Source: Raphanus sativus
Lineage: Eukaryota > Streptophyta > Magnoliopsida > Brassicales > Brassicaceae
Assembly (NCBI RefSeq): GCF_000801105.2
Contig: NC_079516.1
Location: 2,046,001-2,110,000 of the forward strand
Length of the DNA stretch: 64,000 nt
Direction: 5' to 3'
Shown: positions 31,001 through 42,799 of the stretch, one piece after another
How positions within the stretch are numbered: the stretch's first letter is position 1
Layout: the number at the start of each line of letters is the position of its first letter
Notes under the pieces: generated by a model
What the model saw: the letters and a program-made list of their open reading frames with translations, nothing else
What the model was told of the DNA's origin: nothing
Databases searched by the model: none
Program-made: the position numbers and the translations under genes

Positions 31001-31247
31001 GGAGCAGTGACAGTGTCAGGCTCAGAGATGTTTGTGAGGCAGGCTTACGAGCAGTTTGAGATTTTCACCGGTTTGCCCGGTAAGTGTGACTCATTACCAA
31101 ACACAACCCATTGTCTCTGGTTCCATAAAACTTATAAAAGAAAACTGACTTTTACCACTCACCTAGACTAATATGAAAGCTTTCTTGTTCCATTGTTTTG
31201 GTGCAGCTCCAAAGGAACTATATTGGCAAATCATGTCAAAGTACTGA
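28024..31247 (+). CDS. MEE32: Bifunctional 3-dehydroquinate dehydratase / shikimate dehydrogenase
   Basis: Catalyses steps three and four of the shikimate pathway in plastids, giving shikimate for aromatic amino acids. Eleven exons stay in phase: 28024-28245, 28758-29002, 29076-29181, 29263-29481, 29552-29898, 29975-30038, 30235-30343, 30425-30574, 30679-30827, 30917-31079, 31207-31247, giving 604 residues (Arabidopsis about 603). The first 60 residues are Ser/Arg-rich, like a transit peptide. Dehydratase: SSHNY (His215) and the Schiff-base Lys242 in ADIVKIATT. Dehydrogenase: shikimate-binding Ser337 and Ser339 in PVSHSKSP, catalytic Lys386 in TIPHKEA and Asp424 in YNTDCIG, and the NADP loop GAGGAGKA. 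All key residues are present. Intron 1 contains four tandem repeats. Its Arabidopsis counterpart is At3g06350. Confidence 0.96.
28281..28655 (+). repeat. Four-copy tandem repeat in MEE32 intron 1
   Basis: Units of about 93-101 bp begin with CGGAGAGTG at 28281, 28382, 28475 and 28571. They contain CGCAGATTGAT(C/T)GGTTCA and AAGTTTGTCTCTTTT(G/T)TCTGA. Copies 2-4 are closer to each other than to copy 1. The array fills most of the first intron, right after the transit-peptide exon. Confidence 0.88.
30072..30170. mobile_element. Possible MITE remnant in MEE32 intron 6
   Basis: A block with CCGCTAGGCGGTGGTTAGG, GGCGTCTGATAGAGGATTAG and CATCTAGACAGATTTTTAGA resembles the short 'CTAGGCGG' dispersed repeats common in Brassicaceae. 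Termini and target duplication are not clear. Confidence 0.3.
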
Positions 31248-31563
31248 GAGACCTCACTCACTCTCGTGTTTGGTGTTACTTACTGCCATGTCAAAGTAGT
31301 TGATTATCTGTGTATTTATATATAAACGATAAAAGCTTTGTTGAGTTGATGGAAACTTAGATTTTGCAAGTGTTGTATTTCTCTGTTACAAATCATAATC
31401 GTCCCTGAATAAAAAGACTAAGGGACAAGAAAGAAACACCTTCACCTTACATATTGGAAGAAGAGTGGTTATATATATTTACATTTTACAAGTCACAACA
31501 CCTTAACCACCTTCTTTTTTTCCACGGTACAAACTCAACGAACAGCCAACATGAAAAGAGATT

Positions 31564-34042
31564 TCAAACTGGAAGTGAGTTCTGTGCAGCAAGACGTACA
31601 CGCCAAGCGAAATAATAAAGGTACAATGAGTTAAGGCACACTGCTATCCCAAAACCAAGTACCCCTGCAAAAAGTATAGCATAGATTGCAGATACTCTCA
31701 CCTGAAACGTAAAAGATTTGAGTAAATGTTTTGATTTAATATTCCTTTTTTTTATTTAGTATTCAAGTGAGAGACTATTGCTTACTATAGTATATAGTAG
31801 ATGAACCAAGATGCCCACAAGCGCAAACTCAAGTGCTGCATATGTCCATATGTACTCTCTAATAGCTGAACAATCATATTGTAATAACAGAAGCTTTTAA
31901 AATTTTTGTTTGGCTAACAAAAGTGAAAGAAAGAGTGAGACTTTGGAGGAAGTATTAGAGTGGTTGTGTTTTACCAAGGACACTGGCGAAAACAGATGCT
32001 AAGAGTCCCAACGTTAATGAAAACGGTCCTGCTATGTAGACGGCTTTCGTGTTCAAGTCCCTAATCTAACAATAGAAACCTTTGTCAATGTCTTTATCTA
32101 TCAAAGCAAAAACAAATAATTTATATATTCGGTGGCTACCAGTAACTGCTCGAGGAAGAAGAAGTAACAGACTGCGCTGATCAGAACTAGCACCACAAAC
32201 TCTTGCCAAGCACTGCCACCACCAAAACCATTTCAGTTTCTCTCAGTAGACTGGTGTCAAATTAAAGAAGAATCTAGAAGTTACCTAGCGGTTTGTGACT
32301 GTATATTCTGTTGACCGCGAGCACGTCTGTTGTTTGATTGGTTAGTCGTCGGCACACGAAGCAACATAACCGGTAAGTTCTGGACTTCTTGTCTGCAAAC
32401 GTCACAGGTTCTCGTCCCCTTTGTGCTAAACCACTTGATGGCACACGCTTCGTGAACAAGTCTGAGATCGCCTTTGCAGCTGCACTCCATTTTCAGAGTG
32501 TTGCCTTCTTCCAACACGTCTAGACAGATTCTGCACACCGCTTCTTCTTCTGGAATCTCTTCATCTGTTTCTTCCGTGGGAACATGAGAGGTTTGATCTG
32601 TCTCAGAGGAAACATGAGCTTTGTGGTTGTCAAAGGAAATGGATCTCACGATCACTATGTTCCTCCCAGGCATGGACAAGGACCTTGAAACTGATGGATA
32701 AGTTGAATCTTTCTGTAACAGAATACAATCTTCTTTTTCTCCTTTTTCCTGCTATGTTTTTGGACAAAAAAATTTAGTAAATTTAACATGTTTGCACATT
32801 TATATTATGGCAAAAGAACTCACATTAGGTGGTTCAACTGAAACATGTGCAGATGCCTTAGGAGACAGCTTTGAAGCATGTCTAGTTGGAAGGGACAAGC
32901 ATCTTTTCCAATAAGGAGAAGGTGTTGAACCGGAAGTGATATTAGGCTTTATAGGTGTTTCCATGAGATGGGGAGGAGATAGTAGAGAGCTTCTCTCGCT
33001 TTGCGGATGAGCTACTACAGCTTTCTTCTTGAAGCTTAGGTTGCGCAAGATCCCTCTTGGTGAGGATGTACTAACGGTTTTGAATGAACTTGTGGACTTC
33101 AGTGAACTCTTTGGTTTAGTGGGTATCTGTATAGAAAGATCCAAGTGGGTTCCGCTCCTCGGTGCATCTTCAGTAGATTTTTCTTGCACCTGATGATCAG
33201 CCTATAGAAAGTAGAGTGATAATACATGTCAAAAATTCAGGCCTTTTCTCATGCACAATAAAGCAAAAACAGAACTGAAAATGATTACTATAGATAAAAG
33301 TGTTTTCATTTACTTGACTCTTTAAAAAGATACTAACTTTGCAATGGTAAAACATATGCAAACTAGACCTCATGCTCAGAATAAAAACATTCTTTCTCTA
33401 TACCCAAAAATCTGAGAAAACAATCTAACATGTCAATAGCTCTATGTATTTGTCATTTCACTTTTTTCCTCAAAAAAGCTGAAACCTTCATCTATGTTAT
33501 AAAACAAATCCCAAGTAGCTCTGTTTTTGTTATTAACAGAGATATAAACAAATCAAAAGGAGATTCTATGGCTACTAAGTGAATTAAACATATCAAATCC
33601 AGATTCCAGAGGAAGAGAAAAAGATCCCAAGCAGAACGTCTAAGCCAATATAAACCCTTAAACTTTACAAGGAAAATTCATGGAAAAATCCAACCGTGGA
33701 AATAAAGAAACAGACAACAAAGATGTCACCTTTACCTTATAGTCTACAAACCCATTAATAATAAAACTTCAAAAGATACGTTTTCCTAGCGATTCTTCAA
33801 AATAAGACAGACACATGGTAATGAGGGAAAAGCTATAAGATTCACCTAATAATCTACAAACCCAGAATAACAAAAGCTTATAAGGTTACTCTTAAAAGAA
33901 AGAGACAAATCTGAGATTCTTTTTGTTTTTGTTTTTGTTTGAGAGACATGCACACCTGAGGAGGAGGAGATGAAGAAGAACCGCCCACGATTATAGCAAT
34001 TTCAGGTTGTTGAGCTGACGAATCTTGTTGCTTCATCATCAT
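31564..34042 (-). CDS. RING-CH (C4HC3) membrane E3 ubiquitin ligase-like protein
   Basis: Seven exons, in phase, read from the right: 34042-33956, 33201-32824, 32748-32285, 32212-32140, 32065-31975, 31865-31786, 31701-31564, giving 436 residues. The first ~220 residues are Ser/Pro-rich and probably disordered. A RING-variant domain follows, with C227, C230, C244, C246, H254, C257, C270 and C273 in C4HC3 order ([36 protein letters not shown]). The rest holds four hydrophobic segments ([69 protein letters not shown]), so the protein is membrane-anchored. RING-CH proteins transfer ubiquitin to membrane substrates. The position after MEE32 fits At3g06330. Intron 1 is about 750 bp. Tail-to-tail with MEE32, 0.3 kb apart. 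Confidence 0.92.
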
Positions 34043-34298
34043 CGTACCAATACTAAACCGGTGATATATAAATTACTATAAGCTGCTCGATCGGACAAAT
34101 ATTATGAGAGAGAGAAGAGAAGCAAACTATTTAATGGAATGATTTGATGTTTCTTTCTGTACGATTGAACGCACGACTGGTATTATTATACGTTGCCACT
34201 GACACTCCTTTTTATCAACTCTGCTTTGCTTTCCTACTATCCAATTTTAATTCAAATCTTTTTTAGTTATGTGGTTTTGGAAATGATATGTGTATGTA

Positions 34299-35914
34299 TC
34301 TTATTAAAACAGAAACATTATAACTTCTTTTAGGTGGATTTTTAAATTGGACATCATATTATTATTCTTAGTCTAACCTTTCATTTAAATATTTTCTTAA
34401 AGAGTTTAATATCAACTATCTATCATTTAACTCTACTATAAGATCTATGTCTATGCATCTATTAAACAAAATATATGTTCTTTTCGTTAGAGTATACTCA
34501 CATTATCATATTTATATTATATCATAGTAAAAATATAATAACCCCTCTCTTTTATTATAGTCAAATGAATACAATAAATATCTCCAATATAAATATAACA
34601 CGAGTCTAAGTTCTTAAAAATAAAAATATAAATAGATAGAAACAAAAATAAATATTACACATGTTATTAAAAATATAAATATTACACGAGTAGGTTGACA
34701 AAAAAATACAAATATTACGCTAATCCTTTTTTTGTCATCAACTTATACAAACTTAAACTGAGTAGGTTGACAAAAAGATAAAATATTACATGAATCCTTT
34801 TTTACACGAATCCTTAGCCAGTCATTATACAATTTTGACTATTTTGGTCTGGTTATTTCCTAAACAATTGATTCAATTAACCAAATAACTTAAGAACACA
34901 TTTCCTCCCATCATTAAACTATAATTATCTTAAACACAAAATCCATTTTAATTAAAAAAACAATTAATTGGAATCAAATACTGATGAATCTTAAATTTTT
35001 AAATAGCTTGATACAAAACTTTTGAAACTCAATAATAAAGATATCAGAATATATTTTCTTAGATGTTCAAATAATCAAGGTTTGCTTTGAATATACACTA
35101 AATAGAATATACTAACATATATTCTTACTTCAATAACAGAAACATCAATTTATACTTAAAAACGATTATTGGAAAACCTCTTCACCAAATTGAGTCTATT
35201 ATACCTAAAATCTCGGTTACAATCAAATATTCACAATCAAATTGTCAGATTTGAAAAATCATGAATATGGAAAATCCTCTTCTCCAAGTTTATTCTACCA
35301 TACATAAAATTTCGATGTCAAGAGATTTTGTATTTATTATATCTGACTTAATAGGTTAGAAAATATTCATTTTCTTCCACTAAAATGTGTGTACAAGTAC
35401 TTGTCTTCGTATTCATCATTGCACATTCACAAAACTTTTAGAAAAAAATCCCAAAAAGCACAATGTCAAAACCAAATCGTATTGGTTGACATTATATTAG
35501 TGTTTTCACTATACAGTTATAGTATAACATCTTTAAATTAATAATATATAAATTAATATCTCTATAAATTAGTATAATTTCATAGTCTCAAATTGAATTT
35601 TTGGTTCAATTAATATCTCGATAAATTAATAATCTCTATAAATTAATAAAAAATTATAGTTTTGGTATAATTCCCAACATTATTAATTTATAGAGGTTTC
35701 ACTGTATATCTCTAATACACCAATGAAAAATTATTAATAGAAAAAACAGTTTTAACATTGTTCTTAAACAATATGTTTTAGATAAATTCAAAATTATATA
35801 AAACCACATTATGTGAAAATGACAAATTCCAAATTGTATCAACTATTATAGAATATATGTTATATGTTAAAAATAAAAAATAAAATCCGCGCGGTCGCGC
35901 GGATCATGATCTAG
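34299..35914 (+). mobile_element. Non-autonomous Helitron
   Basis: Begins TCTTATTAAAACAGAAAC directly after a host A (34298). Ends with a 3' hairpin CCGCGCG-GT-CGCGCGG, a short spacer and CTAG at 35911-35914, followed by host T. TC start, GC-rich 3' hairpin, CTRR end and A/T target are the defining Helitron features. The 1.6-kb interior is AT-rich and has no Rep/helicase gene, so the copy depends on an autonomous partner. It carries a nested Emigrant-like MITE. Confidence 0.85.
35514..35704. mobile_element. Emigrant-like MITE nested in the Helitron
   Basis: 191 bp flanked by TA. The right end read inward is CAGTGAAACCTCTATAAATT, matching the Emigrant (Tc1/Mariner-type) terminus; the left end, CAGTTATAGTATAACATCTT, is a diverged version. 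The interior consists of repeated ATAAATTAATA(A/T) motifs. It must have inserted after the Helitron or travelled with it. Confidence 0.72.
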
Positions 35915-36706
35915 TTTGTTTTAAAAGTTTTACCAAAAAGTCTACATTTAAAAACTATCACCTTTGAAGATGGGTTGATGAACTTTATAAGTGGTGGTAT
36001 TATATATTTTAATATGCATAAAACTATAAACTATTCAAAATTAAACACAAGGCACTCACGGTGATCTTTAAATAATCGCGTCTTTAATACCTCACTAAAT
36101 TTTCTTTGTATAAACTACTTTATCCTCATGTAATGTATTGGAATAGTAATAGTAATAATTTGGTGGGGGGTTTGAGAGAAGTTTGGATAAGTTTTGGTTT
36201 AACTTCTAAGTGTTGGCAAATGTTCATTTAATTTAGGCTGATGAAAAGAGAACACTATATCAGTTCTTAAGTTATCACAATACTTGATACATCTTTTAAG
36301 ATCAACACACTTGGTCGAATTAAAAGTTTTGCAACTATTCTTGAATATAGTTGTCATCGAATATGATTTTGAAAACAAGAGAATATAATTTAATATTATG
36401 AGTATAAAATAAAAATAAAACAAAATGATATATCACAAAAATTGTTTCTACAAGTCAAAATAGCCAAAATAGATTTTATTAAAAGTAAAACACCTTGATA
36501 TCTGTATGATAAACTATACCACACTTAAAGGTTTAGATTTTAAGGATGATTAAGTTTAGGATGTGGGATTATGGTTTAGAATTTAAGATTTATTATATAA
36601 TCTTTTTAGAAAAATAAAAAAAAAGTTTTTGAAAAAAATAAGGAAAAAGGAAAAAAAAAGGGAAAAGCAGAAAAATTCAAAAAAACTTCTATATATTTCC
36701 TGTTCA
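35915..36706. other. AT-rich intergenic DNA with one small Cys-rich frame
   Basis: No established gene. The minus frame at 36199-36423 (see findings) encodes a hydrophobic leader followed by four cysteines; support is weak. Confidence 0.35.
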
Positions 36707-39700
36707 AACAATTTCTAATGAAACAAGAATATGTTTATGGTTATAATTATGGTTTCTTTCATTAAGCTGAAATCAAAGATCAATCATAACTTTTGTGTTG
36801 TTAGAATAACTTTTTAGGTGAACAATAAATTTTTTGAAGTTAGATTTATGTAAGAGAACAATACTAATGAGCATTAGACTTTATGTTCGTGCACAAAAAA
36901 TGAATAGAAAAACATCTATACTAACATATGTGAAATAAATTTGTTTTTTTTCTTTATTGACAACATTTCTTTAACTGATAGATGTTTCATTTCCCAAGAT
37001 TGAGAATCATCTTATAGATATTTTGATAAGTTTATAAGTTCTTAAGTTTTTAGAAGATGATTACCAGTTCTTTGTGTTTTATCCAGAATTGGGTATGTTT
37101 ACTTCTAAAAAATTTCTTTGTAGCATTATCTACAAGTTATTGGTGTTTGACATAGAAGTCAAATCTTATTGGAAAATCATTGGTGTTTGGTTAAAATCTT
37201 TGTTGCATTTTCTAGAATCCAATTGGCTAATCGCAGTCGTAAAATCTGTTCCAAGAGATTGGTTGATTTGGCTTCGGTTAAGCGCCGTATACTTTGAATG
37301 AATGATGAAGGAGGAAAAAATGATTAATTTATTATATTAAAACAGTATAATTTTTAGAAAAACAAATATTTATCTCATTCATGCTAATACTCAATGTATT
37401 TAGAGTTGTAGACAAAAAATATAATATTTCTCCGTATCAAAATATTTGATATTTAAGTTGAAGATACAATAATTAAGAAATACACTATTTTCTAAAATAT
37501 ATTATTAAATATATAAACTAAAACTAATTCAACAGATCATCAAAAAATTTATCAAACATCATTGACTACACAGATTTTCAACAAAATTAAAATTAATATA
37601 AAATTATCGAAACATATCTATTTTGAAATTTCCAAACTCTTCAAATTAAAATAATAGTGACCTTCTCTTCTTTTCACGAACGAACTGATCAATAATTATC
37701 TTTTAAAATTTCAGTTTAAATTTCAATTCATTTTACTTGGTTGTAAAGTTTGTGCTAGCTTGTTATATTTCTCTTACAACAGTTTAGAGTTTTGGTTCAT
37801 GTAAATCCGTGATCATTATGTTTAAATATACATAAATAGAATGTAAATATTTTTACGCTGAAAATTTATTTTTGAGATGCAAATATGTTTGAAGAATTCC
37901 AGTTTCATCATAACACACTCAAAGGTGTAACAATTACGAATTTTATTTTTAAAATATAGGTAATTAGTTAATTGGAGAGTGTTTGTGAATGTTGATCGTG
38001 GTGGGGAAGAAAACTGTCCACGAAGTGGCTAAATAAAATATTTTCATCGTCAAATAAATATTTAGCATTTTGAGTTTTCATATTTCATTTATTTTAAACT
38101 ATTTATATTTTTTAATCTATGTATTAAATTCTGATTTGTTAGATTATTTGCCCTCTAGTATATAAGGGATGAGTATTTTAAACAAACAATTGAAGTTTTG
38201 GCATCCAATATGACTAAATAGCCTGCTGTAATCAAATGACCTTTAGAATGTTGCCATGTTTTTTAAGTTTTAAAAAGGCCAAATGAAAATAACATCGAAG
38301 ATTGAGGTTGCTACCAAGTTGTGATGAAAATGCTAAGATTAACTTGTTCAAGGAGTGGATAAAACTAAGCTATTGATGTCTGGAGTTTTAATCAGACCCA
38401 ATATAGATTGGAAATGTTTCATTTGATCGAATTTAATGATGTCTTAGTTGTCTTTAATATCTTGAAACATCAAAATTTATATTTGTTAAATAAAAGAGCC
38501 TCTGAATAAATAATCTCGTAATGGTTTATAGACCGACCGACTTTGAAGTAAGCCCAACAAAGAGTTATGGACAAGACAAGGCCTAGTTATAATCTACTCT
38601 GCTCGTATGGGTCGTCCAGATCATGTTAGCCTGATTGATATCCAGATTAAGTGTGCTCAACCCACAATTACGGACGAATGGTTAATTAGTAAAACCCGAC
38701 ATTTCATGCTGAGTTTACACTTTTCAAATGAAAAATGTATATTTACAGTCTCACACTATTATTTATGTATGCTCAATAGGCCATGTTAAAATAATCAATT
38801 TAGGTTCAATTGTGACTAAACACAAGCTTACTTACAGAGCGCGTTTCCCTTGAACGTCAGTTTAACTTCAAATCCGATTAAACTAGCAAATAATTTTAAC
38901 GTTAAACTTCTGATTAGAAAACAAGACAGATTTAAAACACATAAAGGTGCGTCTTCTCCCGGAATAAGTTTCTCTCATAAGCTTGGTAGAACATCAATCT
39001 GCCATTCAGAAAATCAAAACAAACCCAATTACCATAAGAATTTAATAACTATTTAACCTAAGATCAGCCCATAATTACAACATCTTCTGATTTTGGACTT
39101 GGCCTACAAAGGATGGCATGATGATCCCTTTGCCAAAACTTCCTCTCTACTTTAGCTTGATACTCCACAATATCTCCATTGTCAATATCTCTAGCCATAA
39201 ACGTGATGTATGACTTGAACCCATTCACCTTACTCAGATTAGCCCTCACAATAGATTCTAATGTCAAATTGGATCCCTACACAAAAACAAATTGTCGGAC
39301 AAATACTGGTAAGTTGCCTCACATGTTTAATTAAGATATGATGTAATCATATACCTTCATCTCGTTGTATTGAGCCAGGGCCACATCCACCATGTTTTCC
39401 ATGTACTGGCGACCTGTAAGCCCGGTAGGAACTAATTGCTTATCAAGGTCAACGGGAGAAAAGTAAAGAAGTCGTCCCGGGTAGACTTCTCCATCAACAA
39501 AGAAACCCTGAGAATGAGCACACAATCATTTGACTTTGGATACACATACTTTGATATACAGATTAACAAATTTTAATTCTCTGAACAGAAAAGTCACCAT
39601 AGATCCAAATTAAAGTTATTGTATGGTTGATTCATAAAATAAATCAAAGAGATGTTCTTTTTTTATAAGTAGAATCTACAAAGTACCTTATTCTTGTACA

Positions 39701-41321
39701 TCTGAGGTCTATATAGACGCATTTTTTCAATTTCTTCATCTGAGGGAGCTGTCTTCGTTGGGGGTTTGAAATCAGTTCCCTCGTCGAAACTATCCACATC
39801 CCATGCTTGGTCACTTTCACGACTGGACGCATCACTATACTCCCCATCGGTGGTAGAATCAGAGTATTCAACATCCACCGGCTCTTCTTCAAGACATAAT
39901 AAAAAAATATATAGGTATGTTAACAAAGCAGAAACATGAACAAGCGTAGTGGCTTCACATGATTTTGCATGAGAGATATCTTCAATATTAAAAAAAAAAA
40001 AAAGACGTCTGGTGAAAGTCAGAAACACACAAGTTTAAGTGACGTTTTTGAGTTCTAAAATATACAACAACCTAACACAAAAATTACAATAGAACAGTCA
40101 AAGAAAAAGTAACTTGAGAACCAAGTCACATGCTAAGGTCAATGTATACCTTTGGGTTCTGGAGTTGGCCTGCAAAAGATAACATGAAATTTCTTTTGCC
40201 AAACTCTCTTCTCTGTTTTTGCCTGGTACTCTACAAGATCACCATTTGGATAGACTCTGGCCATAAAGGTAATGTAGCATTTGACCCCAGACGCCAAACC
40301 AATGATGGTCCTTACAATAGATTCACATGTCACAGTTAATCCCTACCAGAAAAAAAAATATCAACCCTAGTTTCATGAAAACTAAACCAAACAAATACTT
40401 ATGAAAATTTATGAAGACAAACCTTGATCGTGTTGTATCTTTCCAGAGCCAAATCAACCATGGTTTTCATGAACTCACGTCCAGTAACAGTAAGTCCAGG
40501 TAAAAACATACATTCAAATGGTTCATCGAGTTCGATGGGGAAGAGTGTTCTGTAGAGTATGCTCCCCGGGTAGCTATCTCCATCAACATCGAATCCCTGA
40601 GAAAACCACCAGGAATCATGATCATCAAGTTTATCAAAAGTTACACACTATCAAGAAACATTTATCATGAAACAAACCTTGCTCTTGTACATGGAAGATC
40701 TGTAGCGATGCATCTTCTGACCTATCTCATCGTTGGGATCCAGATTCCTTCTAGGTCTGTAGTCGAATCCATCGTCGAAACTATCCACTTCCCATTCTTG
40801 GCCCTCCTCGCGGCTTGACGCGTCACTTTCCTCCTCGTATTTCCCTTCATGTTCTTCGTTGACGTCGCTAACACCACCGTCTTCGACATCATCGGAAGAA
40901 TCCAGTAAAGAGCCATTTGCATTAGGCATCCTCGTAGCTGTAGGCCGTGGCTCCTCGCCGAGCTCCATGGGGTTCGTCACGTTAACAAATCAACAATGGG
41001 TTAATCGACGGCTTAGATAGGGCACAAGTGGTGCAACCGGCCAGGTCCAATACGTGCCCTTTTTTCTTAAATACATGTATTTTTATATTAAAAAAAAAAG
41101 AAAAGATGTCAAAAACAATTATATGAAAGTATTTCTATTTTATCACACTTTTATTTTTTAAAATACTTCTGATATTAAAAAAAACAAATATTTATCAGAT
41201 TTTAAAATAAAATATTAATGGTTGTCAAAAAAAAAAAATTAATTCGGAAATAAATAAATAAAATTTACCCCAGGATCCATGACACTGTTGAGCCGGTCTC
41301 TTCCTCTCTTGTTATCTTCTA
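36707..41321. repeat. 4.6-kb duplicated segment, copy 1
   Basis: Matches 42800-47412 base for base over almost the whole length; the few differences noticed are homopolymer lengths near the right end and one C/G change (41150 region versus 47240). Copy 1 ends exactly where a Mutator-like terminus begins (41322). Copy 2 begins exactly at the end of a 100-N gap. It contains the cystatin-like gene. Confidence 0.95.
39064..40980 (-). CDS. Two-domain cystatin/monellin-like protein, copy 1
   Basis: Six in-phase exons read from the right: 40980-40678, 40596-40423, 40342-40150, 39886-39687, 39507-39355, 39276-39064, giving 411 residues (an in-frame second ATG at 40968 is possible). The protein is two tandem units of the same plan: an acidic linker (DASSREEGQEWEVDSFDDG; DASSRESDQAWDVDSFDEG), a YRxxMYKxK helix, G(F)xVDGxxYPG, an helix with MVDxALxxYN, a TxESIVR strand pair, and CYITFMARxxxNGDxVEYQA ending in FCRP(T/S)P. 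This resembles the Brassicaceae cystatin-related (UPF0725-like) families, whose molecular role is mostly unknown. Inhibitor activity is not implied. Unit 2 lost a few residues relative to unit 1. The exon boundaries repeat in both units, showing tandem duplication of a three-exon block. Confidence 0.78.
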
Positions 41322-42699
41322 GGGAGAATTACCAATTGTGACTCAAAACTTGGAGTCAAACCCAAAAGAGTACCCCAACTTGGGTCAAAGGCAAAAGTAA
41401 CTTAAAAAAGGCTATTGAAATTACAACTATCTCCTTGTGAACAAACAAAAAAACGGATTTTTTTTTACGTTTCTACCCCTCGCAAGTCGTCTGTAAACAG
41501 ACGACTTGAAAATAAGTCGTCCAGACGACTTTAAGTTAAGTCGTCTGGACAGTTATTCTTAAACATAATTTAAAAATTTTTGTAAAAAATATTTTGATAA
41601 GTGAAAAATTGGAAATTATGTAATTAAACATATGTCTTAAGAGATATAATTAATATATAACAAATTTCAATTGTTTTCAGCCCAGATGAGTGAAAGTAGT
41701 GAGTCATGATATTCTTTAGTTTATGTTTCATCAACATATGTTGTAGTATTGTATGTGTTCTTAGGGGTAGATTTTGGAAAGCATTAAAACCGTTTTGAAA
41801 ATTTTTTAAAATTACCTAGGCGTGTTCGTTTCTGTGTATAGTAAACACTATTGAAGTATAAATTTGATTTTATAACGTGGTTAGTAAGTTAATTTAGTCA
41901 TTTTTAGTTTAGGGGTTCATTTTAGGGTATTGGACGACTTAATATTAGTCTTCTGTTCCCAGACGACTAAATATTAGGTCGTCTGATGTACATTATCAGC
42001 CAGAATAAGTCGTCTAAACCGGACCAAACTTAAAGTTACCAATGTACTTTTAAAGCTAACCGGATTATTTACCCAATATATAAGGTGATTTTTTTTTTTT
42101 TTTTTTTTCATTTTCCGCGAACAGAAACCCTAACAGTTCTCTCTCACCGGCGATATCAAAGGCGATTCGAATTCCCACTATTTCCGAACAACCATCGTTC
42201 TCAACGTCGGCTATCTATCTCACTTCATTCTCACCGTTGTCGCCGGCAGCTTCTTCTAACCCTAGCGCCGCCGATTCCTCTAAACCCTAGCGCCCCCGCT
42301 TCCACTATTTCCGAACAAACCGTCGCCTCCCCACCCGGTGCTCACCAACGTTCTCACCGCCGCTTACTCTAAACACTAGCTAGCACGCCGTTTTCTTCTA
42401 AACCTAGCGCCGCCGCTTTCTTCTAAACCCTAGCGCCGCCGCTTCTTCTCTGTAAACCGTAGCGCCGTTTCTCTGTAAACCCTAACGCCGGTAAGTCATC
42501 AAACTCGTGGAAAAGATGAACATAAAACGTTGTCTCTTTCAATTTACTCATTCTCACCGTTTCACGTTTATTTTTTCAGATCTATAACCACAATGACGAG
42601 TACTCGAACTCCTTCTGCGACTAATCAGGTCCGCTTGAAATTTTTCTACTGGAAGACTTGTAAGTAAGTCGTCTGGAAAGTCTTCAACCTGGACGACTT
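41322..42699 (+). mobile_element. Left end of a Mutator-like element, cut by the scaffold gap
   Basis: Sequence starting GGGAGAATTACCAATTGTGA interrupts the duplicated segment: copy 1 reads ...TTATCTTCTA then GGGAG, whereas copy 2 reads through. A G-rich terminus at a precise break is compatible with a MULE (9-bp target would be TATCTTCTA), but the right end and second target copy are hidden by the gap. Inside are many short palindromic AAGTCGTC/GACGACTT motifs, a T-tract, a GC-rich stretch of repeated CCCTAGCGCCGCCG, and an ATG at 42593 opening a short exon (MTSTRTPSATNQ) followed by a splice-donor-like GT, so the element carries the start of a gene. I cannot say which. Confidence 0.6.
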
Positions 42700-42799
42700 N
42701 NNNNNNNNNNNNNNNNNNNNNNNNNNNNNNNNNNNNNNNNNNNNNNNNNNNNNNNNNNNNNNNNNNNNNNNNNNNNNNNNNNNNNNNNNNNNNNNNNNN
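42700..42799. other. Scaffold gap (100 N)
   Basis: Exactly 100 undetermined bases, the usual placeholder for a join of unknown length. The flanking contigs overlap in content by 4.6 kb. Confidence 1.

Noticed and set aside
42085..42372. 95-residue plus frame starting in a T-tract
   Set aside because: The Phe run comes from a poly-T tract and the rest from the GC-rich leader of the Mutator-like element.
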